A stretch of 64,000 bases of DNA from Brevibacillus sp042683565 (GCF_042683565.1 NZ_JBHUJW010000006.1:174815-238814), one strand, 5' to 3'. Numbered from the stretch's first letter, positions 52,177 to 61,306 are shown. Notes: generated by a model from the letters alone, not told the origin. Numbers and translations: made by a program.

Positions 52177-53538
52177 TTGGATGCAGCGATTAGCGAGCTA
52201 TGGCGCAAAGTCTTGGCCAAGATAGAAAAATCGCTTAGCAAACCCAGTTTTGATACCTGGCTGAAGGCGACCAAAGCGACCACATTGGAAGAAGATGCAC
52301 TGATCGTCGTAGCGCCGAACGACTTTGCCAGAGATTGGCTCGAAACCAGGTACTCTCAATTGATCACCGATACACTATATGAAGTGACCGGTATCAATAT
52401 GAAGGTAAAATTCGTCGTCCTGCAAAATCCGGATGCCGCATTTGCCGAAGAACAACCTGCTCCGCGGGCAAAGACACAAGCTCCGCCGGCGGCAGCGGAT
52501 GACCAACCGCCCAGTATTTTGAATCCCAAGTACACGTTTGACACTTTCGTCATCGGCTCGGGGAATCGATTTGCACACGCTGCATCGCTCGCGGTTGCGG
52601 AAGCTCCCGCCAAAGCGTACAACCCTCTTTTTATTTACGGGGGCGTAGGACTCGGCAAAACCCACTTGATGCACGCCATTGGCCATTACGTCATCCAGCA
52701 TAATCCTTCGGCGAAAGTGGTTTATTTGTCGTCTGAAAAATTCACCAACGAGTTCATCAATTCCATCCGCGACAACAAAGCGGTCGAATTTCGCAACAAG
52801 TACCGGAGCGTCGACGTTTTGCTGATTGACGACATCCAGTTCCTGGCGGGCAAAGAATCGACACAGGAAGAGTTTTTCCATACGTTCAATGCCTTGCACG
52901 AAGAAAGCAAGCAAATCATTATTTCCTCCGACCGGCCTCCAAAAGAGATTCCGACGCTGGAAGACCGACTGCGCTCGCGCTTTGAATGGGGCCTGATTAC
53001 GGATATTCAGCCGCCGGATCTTGAGACGCGGATTGCCATTCTGCGCAAAAAGGCCAAGGCGGAGAACCTGGACATTCCGAATGAAGTCATGGCGTACATC
53101 GCCAATCAGATCGACAGCAACATTCGCGAGCTGGAAGGCGCCCTGATCCGCGTAGTGGCGTACTCCTCGCTGATCAATCGCGATATCGATACGCAACTGG
53201 CAGCGGAGGCGCTCAAGGACATCATTCCGTCTTCCCGTCCGCGCGTCATTACCATCATGGACATCCAACGGGCTGTCGGAGAAGCCTTCAACCTCAAGCT
53301 GGAGGATTTCAAGGCCAAAAAGCGAACAAAGACGGTCGCTTTCCCCCGCCAAATCGCCATGTATCTGTCCAGGGAGCTGACCGATGCGTCCCTTCCCAAG
53401 ATCGGCGACGAATTCGGCGGACGCGACCACACGACGGTCATCCATGCGCACGAGAAAATCTCCCGTGCTCTGGCCAATGATCCGCAAATGCAAACGACCA
53501 TTCAGTCGCTCATTGAAAAGCTCAAAGCCAATCACTAA
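52177..53538 (+). CDS. dnaA: Chromosomal replication initiator DnaA
   Basis: 453 aa from TTG 52177 (AAGGAGGG upstream). Domain I about 1-85 (LWRKVLAKIEKSLSKPSFDTWL), a linker with Ala/Pro, AAA+ domain about 110-325 with YGGVGLGKTHLMHAIG (Walker A), LLIDDIQFL (Walker B) and SRFEWGLITDI (box VII Arg), and domain IV with the DnaA signature GGRDHTTVIHAHEKI. Binds DnaA boxes and opens the duplex at the downstream unwinding site. A DnaA-box-containing terminator follows. Confidence 0.98.
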   Translation: MDAAISELWRKVLAKIEKSLSKPSFDTWLKATKATTLEEDALIVVAPNDFARDWLETRYSQLITDTLYEVTGINMKVKFVVLQNPDAAFAEEQPAPRAKTQAPPAAADDQPPSILNPKYTFDTFVIGSGNRFAHAASLAVAEAPAKAYNPLFIYGGVGLGKTHLMHAIGHYVIQHNPSAKVVYLSSEKFTNEFINSIRDNKAVEFRNKYRSVDVLLIDDIQFLAGKESTQEEFFHTFNALHEESKQIIISSDRPPKEIPTLEDRLRSRFEWGLITDIQPPDLETRIAILRKKAKAENLDIPNEVMAYIANQIDSNIRELEGALIRVVAYSSLINRDIDTQLAAEALKDIIPSSRPRVITIMDIQRAVGEAFNLKLEDFKAKKRTKTVAFPRQIAMYLSRELTDASLPKIGDEFGGRDHTTVIHAHEKISRALANDPQMQTTIQSLIEKLKANH

Positions 53539-53541
53539 ATC

Positions 53542-53680
53542 TGTGCATAACGCAAAAAGCCTATACACAACTTACCCACATGTGTATAGGCTCTCTTTTA
53601 CGCAACGAGTTCACATATCCACAAATCCACAGGACCTAGTACTACTTCTGTTAAAAATCATTATCCTAATAGTTTATGAT
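53542..53680. other. oriC: oriC, downstream cluster with DnaA-trio-like unwinding element
   Basis: Between dnaA and dnaN: exact box TGTGCATAA (53542-53550), further boxes with one mismatch at 53572-53580, 53581-53589 and 53615-53623, then the Bacillus-like run CCACAGGACCTAGTACTACT (from about 53628), a GC-rich patch followed by DnaA-trio-type triplets, and an AT-rich stretch from about 53650 as unwinding element. This is the incC-equivalent half of the origin. Confidence 0.85.
53558..53592 (+). terminator. dnaA terminator built from DnaA-box-like arms
   Basis: Perfect 12-bp stem AGCCTATACACA / TGTGTATAGGCT with an 11-base loop, then CTCTCTTTTA. Both arms contain near-matches to the DnaA box, so terminator and origin overlap. 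Confidence 0.8.
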
Positions 53681-53747
53681 AAAGCCGCAGCCATTATGCA
53701 TAACGTTTTCATTTTTCATATGGCTCGAGAGAGGGAGGCTTACGTTG

Positions 53748-54887
53748 ATGCATATCACCGTTCAACGAGACAAGCTGTCTAACGCTGTTTCACACGTCAG
53801 CAAAGCGGTTTCCAGCCGAACAACCATTCCGGTTTTGACCGGGATCAAAATAAAAACCGATGATGAAGGTCTGACCCTTACGGCAAGCGATTCGGATATT
53901 TCCATCGAGGTTCAGATCCCTTTGGAAGAAGCCGGTGAATGGGGCGTAACCATTCATAAGCCAGGCAGCATCGTGTTGACAGCTCGCATTTTCAGCGAAA
54001 TCGTCCGCAAACTGCCCGGCAACGAGATCGAGATCAAAGTGGACGAGCGTCTGGTGACCCAGATTCGTTCCGGTCAGGCTGAATTCACGATCAACGGGAT
54101 GGATGCCAGCGAGTATCCGCAACTGCCCCATCTGGAAGAGGACAAAGTGTTCAGCGTTCCTTGTGATCTGTTGAAAACCATGATCCGCCAGACCGTTTTC
54201 GGCGTATCCACTTCGGAGATGCGCCCGATTTTGACCGGTTTGATGTGGTCTTTGGAGAACGGCCAGCTGCGTTTTGTCGCAACGGACAGCCACCGCCTGG
54301 CAAGCCGCACCGCCATGGTAGAATGCCGTGAAGATTTGTCGTTCCACAATGTCGTGGTACCGGGTAAAAGCTGCAACGAGCTGGTGAAAATATTGGATGA
54401 CGAGCAAAATCCGGCTGACATCGTCGTGGCGGAAAACCAGATCCTGGTGAAGTCCAGGCACATCCTGTTCTATTCCCGCCTGCTGGAGGGCACTTACCCG
54501 GACACGACCAGGATCATTCCGCAAGGCAGCAAAACCGAGATCACGGTGAGCACCAAAGAGTTTTTGCAGTCAATCGAGCGGGCTTCCCTGCTCTCCCGCG
54601 AAGGCAAATCCAACGTGGTGAAGCTGGTCACGCTTCCGGACGGAAGTGTGGAAATCACCTCCAATGCTCCGGAAATCGGGAAAGTTACGGATATCCTGAT
54701 GCCGAAAGCCATGAACGGTGAAGATCTGAAGATTTCCTTCAATGCGAAATACATGATTGATGCGCTTCGTGCCATCGACAGCAGCGAAATCAAAGCGAGC
54801 TTCACTGGCCCGATGAGTCCGTTCGTGATTCGTCCGACCGACCACGACTGGACGCTCCATTTGATTTTGCCAGTCCGTACTTACTAG
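53748..54887 (+). CDS. dnaN: DNA polymerase III sliding clamp (beta subunit)
   Basis: 379 aa from ATG 53748 (GGGAGG upstream; matches the family start MHITVQRDKL). Three clamp domains in tandem; typical segments are VSSRTTIPVLTGIKI, FGVSTSEMRPILTGLMW, RFVATDSHRLASRT and the C-terminal MSPFVIRPT...HLILPVRTY. Forms a ring on DNA that tethers PolC/DnaE. Second gene of the dnaA-dnaN-yaaA-recF cluster. Confidence 0.98.
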   Translation: MHITVQRDKLSNAVSHVSKAVSSRTTIPVLTGIKIKTDDEGLTLTASDSDISIEVQIPLEEAGEWGVTIHKPGSIVLTARIFSEIVRKLPGNEIEIKVDERLVTQIRSGQAEFTINGMDASEYPQLPHLEEDKVFSVPCDLLKTMIRQTVFGVSTSEMRPILTGLMWSLENGQLRFVATDSHRLASRTAMVECREDLSFHNVVVPGKSCNELVKILDDEQNPADIVVAENQILVKSRHILFYSRLLEGTYPDTTRIIPQGSKTEITVSTKEFLQSIERASLLSREGKSNVVKLVTLPDGSVEITSNAPEIGKVTDILMPKAMNGEDLKISFNAKYMIDALRAIDSSEIKASFTGPMSPFVIRPTDHDWTLHLILPVRTY

Positions 54888-54945
54888 ACAGATCATGTGT
54901 TTTTCGTAAACGACCTTTTTTACGTAAAAGAAAGGAGGCCCTGCT

Positions 54946-55161
54946 ATGCGTGAGGTTTCCATCAAGACCGAATATATCGCCCTTGGGCAATTTCTAAAGC
55001 TGGCTGACGTCATTGATACAGGAGGCATGGCCAAAGCATTTCTCGCGGAGGTTCCCATTCGCATCAACGGCGAGCTGGACAATCGCCGCGGCCGCAAGCT
55101 GTATCCTGGCGATGAAGTGGAGATCGAAGGCTTCGGCCGTTATCAGGTGGTCAGTCGCTGA
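54946..55161 (+). CDS. yaaA: S4-domain protein YaaA/RlbA
   Basis: 71 aa. EYIALGQFLKLADVIDTGGMAKAFL followed by VRINGELD-type residues (here PIRINGELDNRRGRKLYPGDEVEI) forms an S4 RNA-binding domain. Always found between dnaN and recF in Firmicutes; linked to ribosome biogenesis. ATG 54946 follows AAAGGAGG. Recorded family length is about 71 aa, so it is complete. Confidence 0.95.
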   Translation: MREVSIKTEYIALGQFLKLADVIDTGGMAKAFLAEVPIRINGELDNRRGRKLYPGDEVEIEGFGRYQVVSR

Positions 55162-55177
55162 GAGGAGAGCGTGATTC

Positions 55178-56296
55178 TTGTTTCTCAAGAACCTTTCGCT
55201 TGCCAACTATCGCAATTACAAGTCCCTGTCCTTGTCGTTTGAAGGCCCGATCCAACTGTTTATTGGCAACAATGCGCAGGGAAAAACTAACGTTCTGGAG
55301 TCGATCTACGTACTCGCCCTGGCCAAATCCCATCGCACGCCCCGGGACAAGGAGCTGATTGCGTGGGAAGCCGACTATGCAGCTGTCCGTAGCGATGTTC
55401 TTCGTCGCTACGGCTCTGTTCGTTTGGAGCTGCAGTTGACAGCCAAGGGAAAGCGGGCCAAAATCAACGGGATGGAGCAGCAAAAGCTCAGTGCCTATGT
55501 AGGGGCGCTGAATGTCGTCATGTTTGCGCCGGAGGATCTGTCCATCGTGAAGGGAGCGCCTGCCCAGCGCAGACGGTTTATCGACATGGAAATCGGCCAG
55601 GTCTCCCCGACGTATCTGTATTATTTGAGCAATTACAACAAGGTATTGCAGCAGCGGAACCAGCTTTTGAAGGACTTGGCGATGAAAAAGAGCCAGTCTC
55701 TGGAAATGCTGACAATTTGGAATACCCAATTGGCCGATTTAGCGGTAAAATTGTTACGGAAGCGTTTTGAGTTCATTCGGAAGCTGGAGACGTGGGCGAG
55801 GGAGATCCACACCGGCATTACCGACGGCAGGGAAACGCTCTCTTTGCATTATGAAAATTCTTCGCCCGTCACAGAAGATATGGCGGCGGAACAGGCAGTC
55901 GACGTCATGCTGGATGCCTATGAAGAAGTGCGCGACCGGGAAATTATGCGCGGGAGCACACTGATCGGGCCGCATCGCGATGATTTTTCACTCAAAGTGA
56001 ACGGCATGGATGTGCAAACGTACGGCTCGCAGGGGCAGCAACGCACCAGTGCGCTGTCTATCAAATTGGCAGAAATCGAGCTGATTAAAGAAGAAGTGGG
56101 CGAGTACCCCGTTCTTTTGTTGGATGATGTCTTGTCAGAGTTGGATGAACATCGGCAGACCTTGCTGCTCGAGACGATCCAGGATCGTGTACAGACGTTT
56201 GTAAGCACCACGGGTGTGGAAGGCTTAAAGCATCAGGTTCTCCAGCAAGCCTCGCGTTTCTACGTGAAGGAAGGGAGCATATCGGGGGAAAGGTAG
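55178..56296 (+). CDS. recF: DNA replication and repair protein RecF
   Basis: 372 aa from TTG 55178 (GAGGAGAG upstream). SMC-like ATPase: Walker A GNNAQGKTNVLESIY (about 30-44), ABC signature in GSQGQQRTSALSIKLAEI, Walker B VLLLDDVLSELD. Loads RecA at ssDNA gaps with RecO and RecR. 16 bp after yaaA, same operon. Confidence 0.97.
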   Translation: MFLKNLSLANYRNYKSLSLSFEGPIQLFIGNNAQGKTNVLESIYVLALAKSHRTPRDKELIAWEADYAAVRSDVLRRYGSVRLELQLTAKGKRAKINGMEQQKLSAYVGALNVVMFAPEDLSIVKGAPAQRRRFIDMEIGQVSPTYLYYLSNYNKVLQQRNQLLKDLAMKKSQSLEMLTIWNTQLADLAVKLLRKRFEFIRKLETWAREIHTGITDGRETLSLHYENSSPVTEDMAAEQAVDVMLDAYEEVRDREIMRGSTLIGPHRDDFSLKVNGMDVQTYGSQGQQRTSALSIKLAEIELIKEEVGEYPVLLLDDVLSELDEHRQTLLLETIQDRVQTFVSTTGVEGLKHQVLQQASRFYVKEGSISGER

Positions 56297-56307
56297 GGAA
56301 GACAGGA

Positions 56308-56592
56308 ATGTTTATTCACATTGGTGGGGATACTGTGGTGAGCACGAAGGAAGTCATTTCCATTCTTGATCATCAGACGATGAAATCCTCGAAAATCAAC
56401 AAGGCTTTCTTGCATGAAAAGCGGAAAATGATCGTGGACCATAGCGAGGAAGAAACGAAGTCCTACGTGATCACCCAGGACGCCATTTACTGTTCACCTA
56501 TTTCTTCTCTGACGCTGAAGCGACGCGCTCAGTTCGTGGACAGCTTGGATCAGGTTCCCTTTGCACAAGCTGAAGTGGAGGAGTTGACGTAA
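56308..56592 (+). CDS. remB: Extracellular matrix regulator RemB (YaaB, DUF370)
   Basis: 94 aa. MFIHIGGDTVVSTKEVISILDHQ is the hallmark of the DUF370 RemA/RemB family. RemB promotes biofilm matrix expression in B. subtilis and probably binds DNA as RemA does. 11 bp after recF and 3 bp ahead of the gyrB frame. Confidence 0.95.
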   Translation: MFIHIGGDTVVSTKEVISILDHQTMKSSKINKAFLHEKRKMIVDHSEEETKSYVITQDAIYCSPISSLTLKRRAQFVDSLDQVPFAQAEVEELT

Positions 56593-56595
56593 AGA

Positions 56596-58521
56596 GTGGA
56601 TCAAATGACGACGAAAGATACAAACTACGACGCCAGTCAGATTCAGGTGCTGGAAGGTCTGGAGGCCGTGCGGAAACGCCCCGGGATGTACATCGGGTCG
56701 ACCAGCAGCCGCGGTTTGCATCACCTGGTGTGGGAGATTGTCGACAACGCGATTGACGAAGCGCTTGCCGGGTATTGTGACAATATTTTGGTAGTCATTC
56801 AGCCGGACAACTCCGTCTCTGTAACCGACAATGGCCGGGGGATTCCTACGGGCATCCATGAAAAAACCGGCAAATCGACGGTCGAGACTGTACTGACGGT
56901 CTTGCACGCGGGCGGTAAATTTGGCGGCGGCGGATACAAAGTGTCCGGCGGTTTGCACGGGGTGGGCAGCTCCGTAGTGAACGCGCTGTCCGAATGGCTG
57001 GAAGTCGAAGTCAAGCAAAACGGCAAAGTGTACTACATGCGCTTTACAATGGGAAGTCCCGATGCAGATCTGGCCGTCGTCGGTGAAACGGAAGAGACTG
57101 GCACGAAGGTAACATTCAAGCCGGACCCGACGATCTTTACAGAGACGACGGTGTTTGAATACGAGACTTTGCAAAAACGCATTCGTGAACTGGCTTTCCT
57201 GAACAAAGGATTGCGGATCACGCTGAAGGATGCCCGTCCCGGCCAGGAGCGGGAAGAATCGTTCCATTACGAGGGCGGGATCGTGCAGTTCGTAGAGTAC
57301 CTGAACAAAAACCGGGAAATTCTGCACGACGAAGTTATCTATTGCGAAGGGGAAAAAGAAGGCCTGCTGGTAGAAGTCGCCCTGCAGTACAACGACGGCT
57401 ACTTGAGCAATATTTATTCCTTCGCCAACAATATCAATACGCATGAAGGCGGAACGCACGAGACCGGCTTCAAAACGGCTCTGACTCGTGTCATCAACGA
57501 TTACAGCCGCAAGTTCAACTTCCTGAAGGAAAAAGATCCGAACCTGTCCGGCGATGACGTGCGCGAAGGAATTACGGCGATCATTTCCGTCAAGATTCAG
57601 GAGCCGCAGTTTGAAGGCCAAACCAAAACCAAGCTGGGCAACTCGGAGGCGCGGAGCATTACCGAATCAGTTTTTGGTGAACGCTTCAACACCTTCATGG
57701 AGGAAAATCCGGGCATCGCCAAAAAGATCGTGGAGAAAGCCCTGATGGCTTCGCGTGCCCGTGAAGCGGCTCGCAAGGCGCGGGAGATGACGAGGCGCAA
57801 GAGCGCACTCGAGGTCAGTTCGCTGCCGGGTAAACTGGCGGATTGCTCCTCCAAGGATGCCTCTGAATCCGAACTGTTCATCGTAGAGGGAGACTCTGCG
57901 GGCGGTTCTGCCAAAATGGGCCGTGACCGCCACTTCCAGGCGATTTTGCCGCTGCGCGGAAAAGTGCTGAACGTGGAGAAGTCACGACTGGACAAAATTT
58001 TGGCGAATAACGAGATTCGCGCGATCATCACCGCGCTCGGCACCGGTGTAGGCGAAGACTTCGACATTTCCAAAGCGCGCTACCACAAGGTGGTCATCAT
58101 GACGGATGCCGACGTGGACGGATCTCACATCCGTACGCTGCTGCTTACATTCTTCTATCGCTATATGAGGCAGCTGATTGAAGCGGGCTACATTTACATT
58201 GCCCAGCCGCCTCTCTACAGCATCAAGCAAGGAAAACAGGTGTACTACGCCTATACGGACCAGCAGCGCGATGAAATTCTTGCGACGCTGAAGACGGTGC
58301 CGAAGCCAAGCATTCAGCGCTACAAAGGGCTGGGTGAGATGAACGCTGAACAATTGTGGGAGACGACCATGGACCCCCAAATGCGAACGCTTCTGCAGGT
58401 AAATCTGGAAGATATCATGGAGTCGGATAGCGTATTTGAGACGTTGATGGGCGACGAGGTAGAGCCGCGCAGGGAATTTATCGAGCAGTATGCTGCGACT
58501 GTGCGAGACCTCGACATTTAA
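56596..58521 (+). CDS. gyrB: DNA gyrase subunit B
   Basis: 641 aa from GTG 56596; ATG 56605 is the alternative and aligns best with the B. subtilis start. GHKL ATPase domain (WEIVDNAIDEALAGYCDNI; NGRGIPTGIH; GGKFGGGGYKVSGGLHGVG), transducer, and TOPRIM with EGDSAGGSA and DADVDGSHIRTL. Supplies ATP for negative supercoiling. The next gene is not gyrA but a MarR regulator, and a terminator follows gyrB. Confidence 0.97.
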   Translation: MDQMTTKDTNYDASQIQVLEGLEAVRKRPGMYIGSTSSRGLHHLVWEIVDNAIDEALAGYCDNILVVIQPDNSVSVTDNGRGIPTGIHEKTGKSTVETVLTVLHAGGKFGGGGYKVSGGLHGVGSSVVNALSEWLEVEVKQNGKVYYMRFTMGSPDADLAVVGETEETGTKVTFKPDPTIFTETTVFEYETLQKRIRELAFLNKGLRITLKDARPGQEREESFHYEGGIVQFVEYLNKNREILHDEVIYCEGEKEGLLVEVALQYNDGYLSNIYSFANNINTHEGGTHETGFKTALTRVINDYSRKFNFLKEKDPNLSGDDVREGITAIISVKIQEPQFEGQTKTKLGNSEARSITESVFGERFNTFMEENPGIAKKIVEKALMASRAREAARKAREMTRRKSALEVSSLPGKLADCSSKDASESELFIVEGDSAGGSAKMGRDRHFQAILPLRGKVLNVEKSRLDKILANNEIRAIITALGTGVGEDFDISKARYHKVVIMTDADVDGSHIRTLLLTFFYRYMRQLIEAGYIYIAQPPLYSIKQGKQVYYAYTDQQRDEILATLKTVPKPSIQRYKGLGEMNAEQLWETTMDPQMRTLLQVNLEDIMESDSVFETLMGDEVEPRREFIEQYAATVRDLDI

Positions 58522-58563
58522 CTGTCATTTTTCACCAATAACCGGATTTGTTTCATAGCAAGC

Positions 58564-58608
58564 GAAAGGCTCACTTCTCCACATGAACAGGGGGAGCGAG
58601 CCTTTTCC
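58564..58608 (+). terminator. Terminator of gyrB
   Basis: Plus-strand stem AAAGGCTC..TTCTCC / GGGGGAG.GAGCCTTTT with a bulged upper part, followed by Ts, about 45 bp past the gyrB stop. Confidence 0.8.
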
Positions 58609-58638
58609 TTTGCTTCCACAAAATGTATCGTTTCGGGA

Positions 58639-58686
58639 TTGACAGTTCCAATTGTTGCTCTTATCATTTGTTGTACATACAAAATA
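58639..58686 (+). promoter_or_regulatory. marR promoter with downstream operator
   Basis: TTGACA (58639-58644), 17-bp spacer, TATCAT (58662-58667), followed at once by TTGTTGTACATACAAAATA (58668-58686). The same sequence, inverted, precedes the MFS gene (59195-59214). This is probably the binding site of the MarR protein itself. Confidence 0.75.
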
Positions 58687-58723
58687 AAAAATCATCAAGC
58701 CTGCCCCACGTGGAGGAAAGAAA

Positions 58724-59176
58724 ATGACCAGTCCAATGAATCAAGAACCACAAAAGGATGAAGCTTTTCTGGAAGACTGCCTGTACTTTACCGCAAACCG
58801 TCTGAGCCGGGCGATTACGCGTATGGCCGACGAGGCGTTTGCCACTACAGGATTGACGCCCGCTTACGGCTATCTCATTCGTCTTGTGATTGGCTCTCCG
58901 GGCATTACTCAAAAGGAACTCTCAGAAAAGCTGTCCATTACTCCTTCGACGCTGACCCGTTTCGTCGACAAGCTTGAGGCAAAGCAGCTCGTGGAGCGTA
59001 AAGTTCACGGAAAGACCGTCATGGTATACCCGACCGAGAAAGGTGTCGAGTTGGGACCGGCTCTTCGCCAGGCGTCGAAAAAGCTGAAGCGGCTCTATGA
59101 GGAGATCCTTGGTAAACAACTCAGCGATCAGTTGACGCAGTACCTGGCGTCATCAAGCAAGCAGCTGGAAAAATAA
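58724..59176 (+). CDS. MarR-family transcriptional regulator
   Basis: 150 aa; ATG 58724 has GGAGGAAAG upstream. Winged helix-turn-helix: dimerisation helices at both ends, HTH in ITQKELSEKLSITPSTLTRFVDKLEAKQLVERKV (about 63-98), wing with GKTVMVYPTEKG. Probably represses itself and the following MFS gene through the shared 19-20-bp operator; the inducing ligand is unknown. 61 bp separate it from the transporter frame. Confidence 0.95.
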   Translation: MTSPMNQEPQKDEAFLEDCLYFTANRLSRAITRMADEAFATTGLTPAYGYLIRLVIGSPGITQKELSEKLSITPSTLTRFVDKLEAKQLVERKVHGKTVMVYPTEKGVELGPALRQASKKLKRLYEEILGKQLSDQLTQYLASSSKQLEK

Positions 59177-59194
59177 TCAGCTGACATTCATTTA

Positions 59195-59214
59195 TATTTT
59201 GTATGTACAAACAA
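59195..59214 (+). promoter_or_regulatory. Operator ahead of the MFS transporter gene
   Basis: TATTTTGTATGTACAAACAA is the reverse complement of the marR operator with one extra base. It lies 24 bp upstream of the chosen transporter start. Confidence 0.7.
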
Positions 59215-59237
59215 ATTTATAAATGTGGGGTGCATGT

Positions 59238-60533
59238 ATGGATTCTCTGAATGCGCAAAATGGCTGCAAGCCCAAGTCACGTGTCTACTACGGCTGGATC
59301 ATTGTCCTGTTGACCTTCGTCACTCTTTTGGTATCCGCCGGGATTCGAGCGCTGCCAAGTATTTTGCTGGTACCTTTCCAGGATGAGTTTGGCTGGAGCC
59401 GAGGAAGCATCTCCAGCGTTCTCTCCATGGGGATTTTTCTGTACGGCCTGGTCGGTCCTTTCTCCGCTGCTTTGCTCTTGCGCTTCGGCGTCCGCAAAGT
59501 CGTCGTCCTGTCTCTTGCCGTGTTAGCCCTCAGCCTGGCTTGTACTCCTTTTATGACTGCTCTTTGGCAATTTGAGCTTCTTTGGGGGCTTGTCTCAGGT
59601 CTTGCTACCGGGATGATGGCCAATGTTCTCGGTGTGACCGTGAGTAATCTGTGGTTTGTCAAAAACAAAGGGCTCGTCGTAGGCTTGTTGACTGCGAGCG
59701 CCGCTACCGGTCAATTGATCTTTTTGCCTTTGATGGCGAAGCTGACAACGGACTTGGGCTGGAGATACGCGATTTTGGCGACTGTTCTTGTCCTGATCCT
59801 CGTCCTGGCTGCAGTTGCGATTTGGATGCGAAACCACCCATCCGACGTAGGCGTGGCTCCTTATGGAACCGATGAAGTCGTGCCGCCGACACCATTTACC
59901 GGCAATATCTTTTTGGAACCCCTGCAAAATCTGCGCTATGCCATGAAAAATTCGACCTTTTGGTTGCTCGCGGGAACCTTCTTCTTCTGCGGTTTTTCCA
60001 CGAATGGCCTGATCGGAACGCACCTTATCGCCGCCTGCGGAGATTTTGGGTTGCCGGAAGTAACTGCAGCCGGGCTGCTCGCCATGATGGGATTATTCGA
60101 TCTTGCCGGCACGACGATCTCCGGCTGGCTGTCTGATCGCTTTGACAACCGTTGGCTCCTGTTCTGGTACTACGGACTGCGCGGCTTGTCCCTGATTTTC
60201 TTGCCGTATGCCCTGGATTCCACACCGACGATGCTCATCATCTTCTCCGTTTTCTACGGCCTGGACTGGATTGCGACTGTACCGCCGACTGCCAAGCTGT
60301 CCAGCCAAGTGTTTGGCAAAGAAAAGTCAGGAATGATCTTTGGCTGGGTCGTCGTTGCGCACCAGATCGGGGCTTCTGCCGCGGCTTATGGTGCAGGCGT
60401 CATGCGTGACTGGCTTGGCACGTATGCAGAAGCTTTTATGATCGCCGGCTTTCTCTGCTTCTTCGCTTCGCTCATGGCGGTCAAAATCAAGAAGCATGTA
60501 GATGCGAAAAAGGCTTCTGTCATGCAAGCATAA
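59238..60533 (+). CDS. Major facilitator superfamily transporter, monocarboxylate/oxalate-formate type
   Basis: 431 aa from ATG 59238 (an ATG at 59223 overlaps the probable ribosome site). Twelve hydrophobic segments; opens with YYGWIIVLLTFVTLLVSAG and FQDEFGWSRGSISSVLSMG, the pattern of the oxalate:formate/monocarboxylate porter branch; the loop between halves is near residues 195-230; the second half has SGWLSDRFDNR. Substrate unknown. It is next to a MarR gene, which suggests efflux or uptake of an aromatic or organic acid. Last protein gene before the tRNA cluster. Confidence 0.9.
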   Translation: MDSLNAQNGCKPKSRVYYGWIIVLLTFVTLLVSAGIRALPSILLVPFQDEFGWSRGSISSVLSMGIFLYGLVGPFSAALLLRFGVRKVVVLSLAVLALSLACTPFMTALWQFELLWGLVSGLATGMMANVLGVTVSNLWFVKNKGLVVGLLTASAATGQLIFLPLMAKLTTDLGWRYAILATVLVLILVLAAVAIWMRNHPSDVGVAPYGTDEVVPPTPFTGNIFLEPLQNLRYAMKNSTFWLLAGTFFFCGFSTNGLIGTHLIAACGDFGLPEVTAAGLLAMMGLFDLAGTTISGWLSDRFDNRWLLFWYYGLRGLSLIFLPYALDSTPTMLIIFSVFYGLDWIATVPPTAKLSSQVFGKEKSGMIFGWVVVAHQIGASAAAYGAGVMRDWLGTYAEAFMIAGFLCFFASLMAVKIKKHVDAKKASVMQA

Positions 60534-60603
60534 GATTCGCACTCGCGTGTTGATTATTTTCGGATATTGATGTGCTACTGAAATCCGGTTATATTTGAAA
60601 ATA

Positions 60604-60623
60604 AGCACGGGTGTTATCGTGCT
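60604..60623 (+). terminator. Possible terminator after the MFS gene
   Basis: Stem AGCACG / CGTGCT with an 8-base loop followed by GATTTTAT. It lies 70 bp past the stop. The rest of 60534-60811 shows no gene. Confidence 0.5.
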
Positions 60624-60811
60624 GATTTTATCGAGTATAACTCCACAGTGGACTGGTACGGTCAAAGAATACTGGACTCAGCTGTTCAGGTGATGTATTC
60701 TTATACGTTTCCGGACGGCTGGGTCTATTTTTTGGCAGCAGGTTTTTTCTCAGTTTTTTCACCTTCGACCTACGATTTTTTTAGAAAGAGAGAAAAAATT
60801 CACTTTTCCTA

Positions 60812-60840
60812 TTGCGTGGTTTGAAAAAATATGCTAGATT
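60812..60840 (+). promoter_or_regulatory. Promoter of the tRNA cluster
   Basis: TTGCGT (60812-60817), 17-bp spacer, TAGATT (60835-60840), 20 bp upstream of the first tRNA. Confidence 0.6.
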
Positions 60841-60859
60841 AAAGATCCAGGCGGAATAC

Positions 60860-60936
<77 letters not shown>

Positions 60937-60967
60937 CTTATACAGAACGCTCGAGAGTTTCTTTCAT

Positions 60968-61043
60968 GGGGCTGTAGCTCAGTTGGGAGAGCGCCTGCCT
61001 TGCAAGCAGGAGGTCATCGGTTCGATCCCGTTCAGCTCCACCA
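60968..61043 (+). tRNA. tRNA-Ala(TGC)
   Basis: Acceptor GGGGCTG/CAGCTCC, loop CTTGCAA (anticodon TGC), CCA encoded. T-stem has a U-U mismatch. Confidence 0.97.
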
Positions 61044-61080
61044 TTTCTTCGCATAGGCTTCGGTCTGGAAATCGAATTAT

Positions 61081-61156
61081 TCCTCGGTAGCTCAGTTGGT
61101 AGAGCAATCGGCTGTTAACCGATCGGTCGGCGGTTCGAGTCCGTCCCGAGGAGCCA
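61081..61156 (+). tRNA. tRNA-Asn(GTT)
   Basis: Acceptor TCCTCGG/CCGAGGA, loop CTGTTAA (anticodon GTT), discriminator G, CCA encoded. Confidence 0.97.
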
Positions 61157-61161
61157 TCTTC

Positions 61162-61237
61162 GCTCCTGTAGCTCAGTCGGTAGAGCGTTTCCATGGTAAG
61201 GAAGAGGTCGCAGGTTCGATTCCTGTCGGGAGCACCA
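61162..61237 (+). tRNA. tRNA-Thr(GGT)
   Basis: Acceptor GCTCCTG/CGGGAGC, loop ATGGTAA (anticodon GGT), CCA encoded. Only 5 bp after tRNA-Asn. Confidence 0.95.
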
Positions 61238-61306
61238 TTTCATTCCTAGAAAAGTGAAGTAAGCCGGGTGTTTGCGGCGGTTTCTTTTCGGGATGAATGC
61301 CTTTAT

